A stretch of 64,000 bases of DNA from Capra hircus (GCF_001704415.2 NC_030808.1:84352594-84416593); one strand, 5' to 3'; positions 1 to 11,447 are shown, numbered from the stretch's first letter. The notes: generated from the letters alone by a model not told the origin. Made by a program: numbers and translations.

Positions 1-633
1 AAATAGATGGGAAAACAATGGAAATAGTGAGAGGCTTTACTTTTGGGGGCCCCCAAAATCACTTCTGATGGTGACTGCAGCCATGAAATTAAAAGATGCT
101 TCCTCCTTGGAAGGAAAGTTTTGACCAACCTAGACAACATATTAAAAAGCAGAGACATTACTTTGCCAAAAAAGGTCCATCTAGTTAAAGCTATGGTTTT
201 TCCAGTAGTCATGTGTAGATGTGAGAGTGGGGCTATAAAGAAAGCTGAGCACTGAAGAATTGATGCTTTTGAACTGTGGTGTTGGAGAAGACTCTTGAGA
301 GTCCCTTGGACTGCAAGGTGATCCAACCAGTCCATTCTAAAGGAAATCAGTCCTGAATATTGGAAGGACTGATGCTGAAGCTGAAGCTCCAATCCTTTGG
401 CCACCTGATGCGAAGAATTGACTCATTGGAAAAGACCTTGATGCTGTGAAAGACTGAAAGCAGGAGAATGGTTTGACAGAGGATGAGATGGTTGGATGGC
501 CTCACTGACTCAATCGACATGAGTTTGAGCAAGCTCTGGGAGTTGGTGATGGACAGGGAAGCCTGGCGTGCTGCAGTCCATGGGGTCAGAAAGTGTCAGA
601 CACGACTGAGCAACTGAACTGAACTGAAGCAGA
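1..633 (+). mobile_element. BovB (RTE LINE) 3' fragment, cut by the window start
   Basis: This is the 3' part of a BovB element. It starts in the C-terminal reverse-transcriptase region (peptide pieces such as SKITSDGDCSHEIKRCFLLGRK at 49-117) and runs to the typical tail ACTGAACTGAACTGA near 615-629. The frame is broken by stops, for example TGA at 253-255 where other copies in this window read CGA or CAA. The 5' part lies outside the window. It is dead as a coding unit. Confidence 0.93.
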
Positions 634-723
634 AATTATTAATACTCATTCTTTGTTGAAAACTTGAATGACAAAATCTTCAAAACTAGTTCTATGTGCA
701 CAGTTCCTCATTCTAAAAATCAA

Positions 724-1060
724 AATGCAGCAAAGGAGACACAGAAGTAATGAACAAACTTTTGGACTCAGTTGGAGAAGGTGAGTGTGGATAATCTGAG
801 AGAATAGCATTGAAACACATACGTTACCATATGTGAAATAGATGACCAGTGCAAGTTTGATGCATGAAGCAGAGCACCCAAAGCCGATGCTCTGGGACAA
901 CCCAGAGGATAGAGTGGGGAGGGTGGTGGGAGGGGGGTTCAGGATGGGGGAGACACATGTATACTCATGCCCAATTCATGTTGATGTATGGCAAAAACCA
1001 TCACAATATTGTAAAGTGATTATCCTCCAATTAAAATAAATTAATTTTTAAAAATAAAAT
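724..1060 (+). mobile_element. Ruminant L1 3' end
   Basis: The segment reads from the end of L1 ORF2 (AAAGGAGACACAGAAGT) through the L1 3' UTR of ruminants: GAATAGCATTGAAACA, CCAGTGCAAGTTTGATGCATGA, the G-rich stretch at 915-950, and the terminal TCCTCCAATTAAAATAAATT. It aligns by eye with the copy at 54660-55010. AAAATGC occurs at both edges and may be a short target-site duplication. It is 5' truncated and non-coding. Confidence 0.88.
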
Positions 1061-2589
1061 GCTTCTGGGACAAAGAGTAGCTACTTTTGTTTTACACCAG
1101 TCTTAAGATGATCAGCAGCTGTAAGCACTTTATGCATTTTCAGTCAAAGTTTTGAAATGAAATCATTGACTGGCATCACCAATACCTTTATTATGTAAGC
1201 AACTATTGAATTAAAGTTGTTTTTCACATAGTGTAGTGCTTCTGTAAGAAGTATAAACAAAGATTAGTCCTTAGGGTTAAAGGAAAGTGCAGAATTTTTG
1301 CCTAAAATTTTTTTTAACAGATACAGGTGGCCTTGAAAATTGGGAGATGGTATTTTTGTAGCACACAATTCCTTGGGAAATATTTGGATCAGCAATGGCT
1401 ATGAATTCACACCTGTAATATCACTCCTTCATTCAATCCCCATAACTAATTTCTCAACTTATAATTGTGTTTGAATCAACTAAAATAAACCACAAGGCAA
1501 TTGCTTGTCAGGAGTTGCTATACCCATTGGAGGAGAAAAGTATTAAATTAGCCAGGTGACAGGAAAGAATGGGGAGCTGCACACTGCAGACCTTGTTGCC
1601 TGAAATCCGTAAAACATGTCAGTTATTTAGGGGATTCTCAGCAGAGACAAGAGAGGGGCAAAGGGGGAAGTATTCAGGTTGCATTTCTGGGTGGAGTCCG
1701 TTCTACTATAAACCCAAGACTCTGAACTGAAACTTGGCCCCCTTTGCAAGATTAGGCTTCCCAAATTAGCTGTCTTTGGTGACAGCAAAAATACCTGCCT
1801 GTCCGCTTAAGTGAGACTCTCCACCTGAGTGAGAAACCAAAAGCTCGGTCCAAGCCTGAGCAGGTGTTTAATGGGGAAGCTGAAAGGCAGCAGGCTTCCA
1901 CATGCAGAACCTCTGAGAACATTGCGGTAGGGATTTGGCTGCGTGATAAGCTTCTTTTACTGTTAAGCAAAATTAAAAGCAGATTCTATAATCCTGGCAC
2001 AGAAGCTAAAGAAGGCTTATTTGCTGGACTACTTGGAAATCCTAAGTTTTGTTACATTTTTAAAAAGTAGGCATCAGTTACTGCTATCAACCTGTGGTGA
2101 GAAATGATGTTAAAGTTTCAGTTTGTCAGTGTGTTTCCAATATATTGCTGTTATTCTTACCTTCTTTGAAAAATATGTTTAATGTAAACTCTGTTAGTGT
2201 TGCTCCAAATAATATGTCAAATATCGGAGGCAACTTCACATTTATGATCTTATTTTATTCACAAATTGCCTGTTTGAGGAAAGTAGTGTGAGGGTCATGA
2301 CGATCATCTATTTTATAGAGGAGGAATTTGAGGCAATAGAGAGATGTGATCTTATGTTTCTTTTGCTGAAAGCTTTGTTCTGAGAAAATGAATATCATTC
2401 CTTTCAAGATGTTTATTTTTTTACCAAAAGACAGATTATAGAACTGCAGGAAAGAAGCTGTAATTTCCCCTTTCCTCAGTCTAAACTGGCTCTCCATAGT
2501 GCTTATCCTCATTGCCCTCTGGTTTTTTTCCTTTATTGCCTACTCTAATGTAGACATACATACTTATTGGTGTGATTCACTTGGTTCCT
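1061..2589. other. Unique-looking DNA, no gene seen
   Basis: About 1.5 kb in which I recognise no repeat, RNA gene or plausible exon. ORFs are at most 72 codons, occur on both strands and overlap one another, as expected by chance. The most G-rich part is 1560-1860. Confidence 0.5.
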
Positions 2590-2673
2590 TCAGACTGTCA
2601 ATTCCATGAGGCCAAGCACTGCGTTTTTACTGTATCCTCAGTGCCCAGCATTCCTGCTTGGCACATAATAGAA
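2590..2673 (+). repeat. L2 3' end, interrupted by Bov-tA
   Basis: The pattern AGACTGTCAATTCCATGAGG ... CAGTGCCCAGCATTC...GGCACATAATAGAATG matches the 3' end of the ancient mammalian L2 LINE. The Bov-tA that follows appears to sit inside it, because ATAAATTTCT resumes at about 2873. Confidence 0.6.
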
Positions 2674-2872
2674 TGTAAGTGTCCTCAGTCATGTCCGACT
2701 CTTTGCAACCCTGTGGACTGTAGCCCATAGGCTCTTCTGTCCGTGGAATTTTCCAGGCAGAAATACTGAAGTGGGTTGCCATTTCCTTCGCCACAGGATC
2801 TTCCTGAACCAGGGACTGAACCTGCATCTCCTGTGTCTCCTGCATTGGCAGACAGATTTATCACCATCTGGG
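2674..2872 (-). mobile_element. Bov-tA SINE
   Basis: On the minus strand this reads as a tRNA-derived head followed by the BovA body. On the plus strand the body end (CTCAGTCATGTCCGACTCTTTGCAACC) comes first and the tRNA-like part, with a decayed B box (CAGGGACTGAACCTG), lies at about 2810-2872. Confidence 0.9.
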
Positions 2873-3096
2873 ATAAATTTCTCAAGGAACAAATGCACAG
2901 GGAGCAAACATAAACCACATGTTTATTTTTTGAAAGCATCAAACAAAGCAAGAATAGAGAGAAGTTGGGTGAATTAATTCAGATAGAAAAGAAAGAATGC
3001 TTGTCCAATTTGCTGGAGACAATTATAGCTGTATGAATGAATAATAATAATAATCAGATCTTTCTATTTATTTTTTGACTTTTCTAGTATCTAAGA

Positions 3097-3214
3097 TGGA
3101 GAAGGAAATGGCAACCCACTCCAGTATTCTTGCCTAGAGAATCCCAGGGATGGGGGAGCCTGGTGGGCTGCCGTCTATGGGGTCGTACAGAGTCGGATGA
3201 GATTGAAGCGACTT

Positions 3215-3286
<72 letters not shown>
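3097..3286 (+). mobile_element. BovA SINE with AGC microsatellite tail
   Basis: A BovA monomer (GGAGAAGGAAATGGCAACCC ... GAAGCGACTTAGC) ends in a long AGC tract. AGTATCTAAGA occurs directly before (3086-3096) and directly after (3287-3297), an 11-bp target-site duplication, so the AGC tract belongs to the inserted unit. Confidence 0.92.

Positions 3287-3288
<2 letters not shown>
3215..3288. repeat. (AGC)n microsatellite, about 24.7 uninterrupted units
   Basis: Seventy-four consecutive bases of perfect AGC repeat. It is the expanded 3' tail of the BovA SINE and does not encode polyglutamine in any plausible gene. Perfect tracts of this length are usually length-polymorphic. Confidence 0.97.
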
Positions 3289-3290
<2 letters not shown>

Positions 3291-3297
3291 TCTAAGA

Positions 3298-3647
3298 AAA
3301 GAAACAAAGCCTAAGAGCAGAGAACATTTATAGGCAACTGAAGAAGTTTGGTAGGTAGTTCTGAAGAAGTTATAAGTAAGAAGCTTGAAGTGGTGATGTG
3401 AGTAAGTTAAAACCTAGAGATGTATGTTCAAGGGCTTGGAATGTCTTGAAAAGTCCCAAAGTAGTGTACAGACTTAGAATGAAGAAATTCAAGGTGAATT
3501 TAAGAACATATCTAACCATCCCATACTCCCTACTATCTGAGGTGTAGGAGAAACTTTGGCGGATTGCAGAGAGTCACCATCAAAAATTAAGCATAGAACT
3601 TTAGCATGTTTAATGGAAGGAAACTCTAACAGGGAGAGTGCAGGTTA
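3298..3647. other. Unique-looking DNA
   Basis: A-rich sequence without a recognisable repeat or coding feature. Confidence 0.4.
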
Positions 3648-3760
3648 GGGGTCTGCTCCTAGCTCTTTACAGGATTGGCAGAGTAGTCTTGTTAAGTCAC
3701 TTAGCCATCCTGGGCTACCATTTCTGAGCTTAAATTGTAAAAAGAGATTTTCCAGTTTTA
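3648..3760 (+). repeat. Possible MIR fragment
   Basis: GGTCTGCTCCTAGCTCTTTACA, then GTTAAGTCACTTAGCC and AGCTTAAATTGTAAAA, follow the order of the MIR core (CTCTGCCACTT, AAGTTACTTAACC, TCAGTTTCCTCATCTGTAAAA) with heavy divergence. Confidence 0.4.
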
Positions 3761-4424
3761 AAGATCTATGGTGTTGCTCTTCTTCCAAGTCTTGCTGTAT
3801 GTTGTGTATTCTTTCTGGATATAGAGTTCTTGTATTTAAAATTTTTTCACTTAACTGTTCTAATAAAAATTCTGTTTTTGTGGGGGAAAATAAAAATTGA
3901 TATTTCTTTGTGAATCATACCTGTTAGAAACATAGGTGTTTGGACCATAAGGATATAATAAAGGTTCAGGAGTCAAACTCATGATTTCTCATCCCAAATG
4001 CAAAATAAATATATGGGAATAAAGAGCCTTTTAAACCCGGTTAAGTACAGTACTGATATAAATCTCGGGCAGATTTTCATGAAATGGCTTGCTTATGGTC
4101 ACACCATGGGTTGGTCCCCTGTCCCAGTCCCAGGCTCTTTTAAAGTGTCTAATAATATTTCACTGCTTCCCAACATATAGAAGGTGTTAATGTGCTTTCT
4201 GAAATATTTAATTGCTATTAGGGATATCTTTGATTTGGCTCTCCTCAGAAGTAATTCTGGACACTTTGATACAATAGGGAATTAGTGGCTGGAATGGGTT
4301 AGGTCTGGGAGACCAGCCAAGAGTTTGGCCAGGGAAACAGGTCAAATGGGCTATAAGCTGAGTCCAACCAAGCCGAGGAAGAGATTGTCAGAATAGTGTG
4401 TAAATTGCAGGTTGGACAGGCAGA

Positions 4425-4670
4425 AGCCCATTCATTTAGTAAGCACTTATTAAGCATTTCCTGCACGTAACACTCTACAGCTAACTCTGTGACTGCTTAT
4501 CTAACTATAATCATTTATGTCCATGTTTACCTCTTCCTCTAGTCTGCAATCTGAGACCAGAGATCGGTTCCTCTCTGCAACACCACCCCCTGACCCTTCA
4601 CCCCCATCTATTCAAGTACAGTGCCTGGCACATCTATATCATTAGACAAATGTTCATGATAATTACTGTG
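4425..4670. repeat. Two L2 3'-end pieces in opposite orientation
   Basis: At 4425-4490 CATTCATTTAGTAAGCACTT resembles the L2 3' end read on the minus strand. At 4540-4660 TAGTCTGCAATCTGAGACC ... ACAGTGCCTGGCACATC is the same element type on the plus strand. Both are short and diverged. Confidence 0.55.
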
Positions 4671-6400
4671 ACCATTGCTGCTTTTGTCTTTACCATTATT
4701 ATCTGAAGGAACAACTATCTAACTTACTAGTAAGCCATGAATTTTAATTGCTCATAACAATCAATTTAGAGAAAATACCCTGGGAAAAAGGAATATAATT
4801 AATTATAAGATATAGTATGATCTTACTCAAAAACACACTCACCTTTATTAAACAATAAAATTTGGATTCTAACACCTGTATAAATATTGATTAAAGATTT
4901 TCCTTTTCAGCAAAGTGTCTATGGAAGGACTGACAAAGATATGTACAGAAACTGACTCATGTGTCGAAAAACTTTAGCTCTTTAGAGTGTAGTTTTTCAA
5001 AATTCAAGATTCAGGAATATTCTGTTATCCTGCCTGGTGGATAATGCCAGAGATCCTGCCATGTGATCTTACAATCCTACTAGCTATCTTGAAACCTCAC
5101 AAATTTATACATCTCTTCCTATTGTTCTTTTTATAGCTGTGTTATATGCATCAAAATCATTTCCAGCATAATGCTAAACTCAGTGATCCATATGTTTAAA
5201 ATAAAAAAGATTGAGAACAAGCTTAATGTCCTCCTCTTGGAAGTAGTATAAATTCTTAACATTAAAAATATCAGTGCATGACTCATAAGAATATATGAGA
5301 GTAGTTCTGTAGGGCCTTTATCTTTCCCCATTTATAAAATAATTTATATACATACCCTCATAATAAAAATTTCCTATATGCCTTCAGGTTTTCTCCCCCA
5401 AGAAATCCTGTTTATAAGGACACTGCTGTTTAAGGTAAATAATGATACAATTTTGGCGTTTATGATTCCAAACACCAGTAATGTCCTTTCCAGGGCCTTT
5501 TCACGATTTGTCTAATCCTCTGTCGCCCTCACCATCTTAGCCTCATTGCTGTTCATGTCCACAAGAGATGAGCTGCAATACCATTATAGGATTCCCTAAC
5601 AAAAGATTTCCACAATCATTTTCTAGCATCTTGGAGATTGACAAGGTCCCCTCCTGTTTCCCAAGCCCATTTCCCCCCTTACTCCTGGTGATTTCTTTTC
5701 TTATATACCAGAAAGAAAGCACCTCGCTGAGTGGTGACCTCTCTGGCTACATGGATACCTGCTAGAAACAACAAACCTCACGTGCTAAAACTGCTCCTTG
5801 ATGTGTTGGGATTGGCTTGATGGCTCCTGTATGATATACTGAGCTGCTTGGAGCTGCCTTTAAAAAAATCAATCCATATTAAAAATAAAAGTTCCTTTTG
5901 AAAATTACTCTTCATATTTCTTTGGGGAGGTTGTGGCACATATCAGCTAAAAGTGCTGGAAAATGTCATATAATGAAACCATGGGACTCTAACAGGCCAG
6001 GAAAAGAGAGCATGTCTTGAGTAATTACAACACTTTTCAGTGTTTAGTCAATGATTCTGTTTATCAGTCTTTTCTGGTTTGTTTTCTTGTTGAAAAAAAT
6101 GGAAAATTTTAAAAGACTTTCAAGATGCCAATTTTAATCTTCATACAGTTTTTTAAAATTGTTTGAAAAAATATATATATATATATATTTCTGTTTTAGA
6201 AAAATATGGGAAATAATTGCCAGTGAATGTACCATAGGGAATAACTATTCATTATCAGTAGTCATGATAATTTCCCTAAGACTTCATCCACTAATCTTTT
6301 TCTGGTCATTTTTGCTAGTAGATTTTCTGTTTTATTCTCTGTATAAAGTAGATAATATGTGTCAAAATAATTTAAGAAAAAGAATGCACATTTTTAAAAG
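4671..6400. other. Unique-looking AT-rich DNA
   Basis: No recognisable repeat except an (AT)n run at 6170-6188. ORFs are short and unsupported. The block around 5460-5780 is somewhat GC-richer, but I cannot assign it. Confidence 0.4.
6170..6188. repeat. (AT)n dinucleotide run
   Basis: Nineteen bases of alternating A and T following an A tract. Confidence 0.9.
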
Positions 6401-6415
6401 GAGAGTGCAGTCACT

Positions 6416-6600
6416 CAGTTCAGTTCAGTCACTTAGTCGTGTCCGACCTCTTTATGACTCCATGAATCGCAGCACGCCAGGCCTCCCTGTCCATCACCAA
6501 ATCCCAGAGTTCACCCAAACCCATGTCCATTGAGTCAGTGATTCCATCCAGCCATCTCATCCTCTGTTGGCCCCTTCTCCTCCTGCCCTCAGTCTTTCCT
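6416..6600 (-). mobile_element. BovB 3' end, strongly 5' truncated
   Basis: TTCAGTTCAGTCACTTAGTCGTGTCCGACC ... GCCATCTCATCCTCTG is the reverse complement of the last 185 bp of BovB, including its ACTGAACTGA tail. Confidence 0.93.
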
Positions 6601-7454
6601 AGAGAAACAAAATAACCAGGGGAAATTCTTTCATAAATAAATCTTTTGTGTCCATTTTCAGTTGGAGAGAATCCCTAGTTGTATATGTTGCTTGAATACT
6701 TATATTAATTGCATGTGTGTACAAATATGCATGTTTATATACAGATTCTAATAACATACATACATTTTGTTCATTTAAAAAAATGGTTTTGATAACGTAT
6801 TTCACATAACTCAAACATAAGCATGCCAGGTGTGGTGGCTCATAGCTCATTGATGAGGTGGTTCAGGCAAATAGCCAAATGAGAGAGGGTAACTAATGGT
6901 GAGCAGCTGTGTTGGTTTAATGGGCCTACAAGAGGATCTAACTTAAGTAAAGTTGTTGCAGTGCTCCAACCACAGATAAGAGTTTGGTTGGTTTTCCTTT
7001 CACAGCCTAGTTAATATATGGGGACGTGAATAACACTCCTCATATAGACTCAAAGGATTAAGACAAATTTAAGGTAGGATTTGAAGAGTGTAGAAAAGCA
7101 TATGTTCAGCCTTTACTAAAATAAAGGAATGTCCCTATCAGCCTAAAGAATTCAGTTAAAAAAAGAAGAGCTTCATAATTACACAGAGATTGATCAACAG
7201 TTTCATAGATTTATGATGAGATTTAGGTGGTAGTCAAGTCTCAACTTCTCCAAATGGCTCAAGCCTTCCATAAGCCAAACTCTGTAATGACTCAAATTTA
7301 AGTTCTCCAGTTCCTTATTCTGATCTGATCCAGTTGAGTGAGATGCCTTTCTCCTCAACTTGTGTTTATTTGCATCTTTTGCTCTGTGGGTACACTTACA
7401 GGATATCTTCTATGACTCCAAACACTGTGGCATCTGCCAAGGGACCTTGGCATT
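6601..7454. other. Unique-looking DNA
   Basis: No repeat or gene recognised. GGTGTGGTGGCTCA at about 6828 only superficially resembles a primate Alu start. Confidence 0.4.
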
Positions 7455-7620
7455 AAATGGTGTAAAATGCAGGGTCCTTCTAAGCTAGACAGATCTGGGT
7501 TTGAATCCTGGCCCATCTATTTATCTGCTACATGACATTGAGGCTGCTTAATTTCTCTGAACCTCAGTCTTCCCTTCTATAAACCAAGGATGACAACAAT
7601 GATTACTCCTATTTTATTTG
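7455..7620 (+). repeat. MIR SINE
   Basis: GATCTGGGTTTGAATCCTGGCCCATCTATTT, ACATTGAGGCTGCTTAATTTCTCTGAACCTCAGTCTTCCC and ATAAACCAAGGATGA follow the MIR consensus from its B box through the core. It stops where BovB begins. Confidence 0.78.
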
Positions 7621-8122
7621 GTAACCTAGACAATGTATTAAAAAGCAGTGACATCATTTTGCCCACAAAGGTCCATACTGTCAAAGCTACGGTTTTTCTA
7701 GTAGTCATATAGGGATGTGCGAGCTGGACCGTAAAGAAGGCTGAGCACCAAGAATTGATGCTTTTGAAATGTGGTGCTGGAGAAGACTCTTGAGAGTCGC
7801 TTGGACAGCAAAGAGGTCAAACCAGTCAATCCTAAAGAAAATCAACCCTGAATATTCATTGGAAGGACTGAGCCTGAAGCTGAAGCTCTGATACTTTGGC
7901 CACCTGAAGCGAAGAGCCTACTCACTGAAGAAAAGACCCTGATGCTGGGAAAGACTGAGGGCAAGAACAGAAGTGGGCAACAGAGGATGACATGGTTGGA
8001 TGGCATCGCCAACTCAATGAGCATGAGTTTGAGCAAACTCAGGGAGATAGTGAAGGACAGGGAAGCCTGGTGTGCTGCAGTTCATGGGGTCACAAAGAGT
8101 CACACATGACTTAGTGACTAAA
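7621..8122 (+). mobile_element. BovB 3' fragment
   Basis: It runs from the region ACCTAGACAATGTATTAAAAAGCAG through GAATTGATGCTTTTGAAATGTGG to a diverged 3' tail (GACTTAGTGACTAAACAAGAG). Several small indels break the frame. The tail is of the TTAGTGACTAAAC type rather than the ACTGAACTGA type of most copies here. Confidence 0.92.
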
Positions 8123-8127
8123 CAAGA

Positions 8128-8235
8128 GCAAGTTAATTTAATGCCCATTTTACAGATGAGGCTAGAGAGATTAAGAGACTTACCTTAGGTCACAGAGGTA
8201 GAAACTGGCAGAGATAGGATTCAAATCTGAAGAGT
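8128..8235 (-). repeat. MIR SINE
   Basis: CCCATTTTACAGATGAGGC, AGAGATTAAGAGACTTACC, GGTCACAGAGGTAGAAACTGGCAGAG and GGATTCAAATCTG are the reverse complement of the MIR core. Together with the plus-strand MIR at 7455 it flanks the BovB fragment. Confidence 0.78.
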
Positions 8236-8321
8236 TTTTGTTTGTTTTATTGATTCTATATGCAATAATTTTCCCTCTGTGATGTTATTCCACCAGCTTA
8301 CCTTACAGAATTTTAGTAAAG

Positions 8322-10669
8322 ATTAATGCAGTACAGAATGAAGCAGGGCAAAGGCTAATAGAGTTTTGCCAAGAGAACACTCTGGTCACAGCAAACACCC
8401 TCTTCCAACAACACAAGAGAAGACCCTACACATGGATGCTACACACGATCAACACTGAAATCAGATTGATTATATTCTTTGCAGCCAAAGATGGAGAAGC
8501 TCTATACAGTCAGCAAAAACAAGACCAGGAGTGGACTGTGGCTCAGATCATGAATTATTGGCAAATTCAGACTCAAACTGAAGAAAGTAGGGAAAACCAC
8601 TAGACCATTCAGGTATTACCTAAATCAAATCCCTTACAATTATACAGTGGAACTGACAAATAGATTCAAAGGGTTAGACCTGATACACAGAGTGTCTAAA
8701 GAACTATGGATAGAGGTTCATGACATTGTACAGGAGGCAGTGATTAAGACCATCCTCAAGAAAAAGAAATGCAAAAAGGCAAAATACTTGTCTGAGGAGG
8801 CCTTACAAATAACTGTGAAAAGAAGAGAAGTGAAAAGCAAAGGAGAAAAAGAAAGATATACCCATTTGAATGCAGAGTTCCAGAGAATAGCAAGGAGAGA
8901 TAAGAAAGCCTTCCTCAGAGATCAATGCAAAGAAATAGAGGAAAACAATAGAACAGGAAAGACTAGAGATCTCTTCAAGAAAATTAGAGATACAAAGGGA
9001 ACATTTCATGCAAAGATGGGTACAATAAAGGACAGAAATGGTATGGACCTAACAGAAGCATAAGATATTAAGAAGAGGTGTCAAGAATACACAGAAGAAC
9101 TATACAAGAAAGATCTTCATTACCCAGCTAATCAGAATGGTGTGATCATTCACCTAGAGCCAGACATCCTGGAATGCAAAGCCAAGTGGTCCTTAGGAAG
9201 CATCACTACAAACAAAACTAGTGGAGGAGATGGAATTCCAGTAGAGCTATTTTGTATCCTAAAAGATGATGCTGTGAAAGGGTTGCACTTAGTATGCCAG
9301 CAAACTTGGAAAACTCAGCAGTGGCCACAGGACTGGAAAAGGTCAGTTTTCATTCCAATCCCAAAGAAAGGCAATGCCAAAGAATGCTCAAACTACTGCA
9401 CAATTGCACTCATATCACACCCCAGCAAAGTAATGCTCAAAATTCTCCAAGCCAGGCTTCAACAGTACGTGAACCATGAACTTCCAGATATTCAGTTTAG
9501 ATTCAGAAAAGCCAGAGGAGCCAAAGATCAAATTGCCAACATCATTGGATCATCAAAAAAATGAGAGAGTTCCAGAAAAACATCCACTTCCACTTTATTG
9601 AATATGCCAAAACCTTTGACTATGTGGATAACAATAAACTGTGGAAAATTCTTGAAGAGATGGGAATACCATACCATCTGACCTGCCTCCTGAGAAATCT
9701 GTATACAGGTCAAGAAGCAACAGTTAGAACTGGACATGGAACAACAGACTGGTTCCAAATCAGGACAGGAGTATGTCAAGGCTGTATATTGTCACCCTGC
9801 TTATTTAACTTATATGCAAATTATGTCATGTGAAATGCCAGGCTGGATGAAGCACAAGCTGGAATCAAGATTTCCAGGAGAAATATCAATAGCCTCAGAT
9901 ATGCAGATGATACCATCCTTATGGCAGAAAGCGAAGAACTAAAGAGCCTCTTGATGAAAGTAAAAGAGAAGAGTGAAAAAGTTGGCTTAAAACTCAACAT
10001 TCAGAAAACTAAGATCATGGATGGTATGCAGTCCCATCACTTCATGACAAATAGATGGGGGAACAATGGAAACAGAGACTATTTTGGGGGCTCCAAAATC
10101 ACTGCAGATGGTGACTGCAGCCATGAAATTAAAAGATGCTTCCTCCTTGGAAGAACAGTTTTGACCAACCTAGACAGCATATTAAAAAGCAGAGATATTA
10201 CTTTGCCAACAAAGTTCCATCTACTCAGAACTATGGTTTTTCCAGCAGTCATGTATGGAAGTAAGAGTTGGACTATAAAGAAAGTTGAGCACTGAAGAAT
10301 TGATGCTTTCGAACTGTGGTGTTGGAGCAGACTCTTGAGAGTCTCTTGGACAGCAAGGAGATCCAACTGGTCCATCCTGAAGGAAATCAGTCCTGAATGT
10401 TCTTTGGAAGGACTGATGCTGAAGCTGAAGCTCCAATACTTTGGCCAACTGATGTGAAGAACTGGCTCACTGGAAAAGACCCTGATCCTGGGAGAGATTA
10501 AAGACAAGAGGAGAAGGGATCAACAGGGAATGGGATGGTTGGATGGCATCATTGACTCAATGGACATGAGCTTGAGTAAGCTCTAGGAGTTGGTGATGGA
10601 CAGAGACTGGCATGCTGCAGTCCATGAGGTTACAAAGAGTTGGACATAACTGAGTACTGAACTGAACTG
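8322..10669 (+). mobile_element. BovB LINE, longest copy in the window (about 2.35 kb)
   Basis: It begins in the C-terminal part of the apurinic-type endonuclease domain (AAGCAGGGCAAAGGCTAATAG, AAATCAGATTGATTATATTC) and runs through the linker and reverse transcriptase to the 3' tail ACTGAACTGAACTGA. Compared with the usual BovB length of about 3.2 kb it lacks roughly the first 0.85 kb, so it was 5' truncated on insertion or later deleted. It is broken by stops and frameshifts (see the pseudogene entry). Confidence 0.95.
8647..10295 (+). pseudogene. BovB endonuclease-RT ORF remnant (broken)
   Basis: The pieces are 8647-9063 (linker region, LNAEFQRIARRDKKAFL...), 9142-9564 (start of the RT: KTSGGDGIPVELF, WKRSVFIPIPKKGNAKECSNY), 9561-9833 (FIEYAKTFDYVDNNKLWKIL, RNLYTGQEATVRTGHGTTDWFQIRTGVCQGCILSPCLFNLY) and 9921-10295 (C-terminal region). 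The catalytic YADD codons are intact at 9900-9911 and in the frame of both 9561-9833 and 9921-10295. The stops at 9831-9833 and 10293-10295 both read TGA where other copies in the window have CGA or CAA-type codons, consistent with CpG or C-to-T decay. Additional indels separate the frames near 9062 and 9560. The RT motifs (FxDYAKAFD-like, QGCxLSP, YADD) are in the order expected for RTE-clade RT. Confidence 0.9.
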
Positions 10670-11017
10670 ACAAATGTTTTATGTATTTTGACATAGCTGC
10701 CACTTAACGAAGGTTTTATTATTAATATTATCCATTCTTTCAGCCCCGCTATCTTTGAACATTTATCTATAATATAAATTTTGGTTCCATCTTTAGTTCT
10801 ATAAATATGTTTAGTTAGTTTCTTGGGGTAACTTGCATTTCTACATGGCTGGCTTTACCTCTGGACAAAGTAGGAGGCTCCTTATGAAGTATGAGTGCAG
10901 AGAGATACTTTTCAAAATTGTTAAGCTCTTTCTCAGAATCAGTGTAGTGTCTTTTATCCCATGACCAATACAAGGTTTAAAAATGCAAAGTCCCCCAGTA
11001 ATACTTTGAATTAAATA
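10670..11017. other. Unique-looking DNA
   Basis: No recognisable feature between the BovB tail and an L2-like piece. Confidence 0.4.
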
Positions 11018-11110
11018 TATTCATTCAACCTTGGTCTTTTTTGAGTACCCAACAGGCATCAGGAACTATTTTAGGCTATGGACATATAAGATGAATAAGA
11101 CAAGTTTCCT
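11018..11110 (-). repeat. L2/MIR 3'-end fragment
   Basis: ATTCATTCAACC, TTGAGTACCCAACAGGCATCAGGAACTATTTTAGGC and GATGAATAAGACAAG read as the reverse complement of the L2 3' region. Confidence 0.55.
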
Positions 11111-11149
11111 GATAATTCTAATTTGATGTAAGAGGAGGGACTAACTGCC

Positions 11150-11447
11150 TAGGATGGTGCTGTCTGAGATGGTAGCTGTGAATTGCATGTGGCCACCAAG
11201 CCCTTGAAATGCTTCTGGTCCACATTAAGATATAAGAAAGTATTAAATACTCACTGATTTCAAAGACTACATTCAAAAAATAATGTAAAATAGTAATAAT
11301 TTTTGTAATGATTACATATGAAAATATTTTGTAAAATGTCATTAACCTAAATTTCACCTGTTTCTTTTAATATGGCTACTAGAAAATTTAATTTTCCATA
11401 TATGGCTCACATTGGGGCTCATATTGTATTACTTCTGGACACCCCTG
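11150..11447. mobile_element. hAT-type non-autonomous DNA transposon (MER class)
   Basis: One edge carries GGTGCTGTCTGAGATGGTAGC and the other GTATTACTTCTGGACACC, imperfect inverted ends of the kind CAGTGCTGTCCAATAG. The interior has GCATGTGGCC, TTGAAATGCTTCTGG, TTTCACCTGTTTCTTTT, AATATGGCTACTAGAAAATTTAA and ATATGGCTCACATT, a known mammalian MER hAT element whose exact name I do not assign. Confidence 0.65.

Noticed and set aside
3215..3288. CAG/AGC run as a polyglutamine- or polyserine-coding repeat
   Set aside because: It is the tail of a SINE bounded by a target-site duplication, with no gene around it.
6828..6845. GGTGTGGTGGCTCA, resembling a primate Alu start
   Set aside because: Only 14 bases match, the rest does not, and Alu does not occur in ruminants.
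8322..10669. An active, full-length BovB
   Set aside because: The 5' 0.85 kb is absent and the RT frame carries stops and frameshifts.
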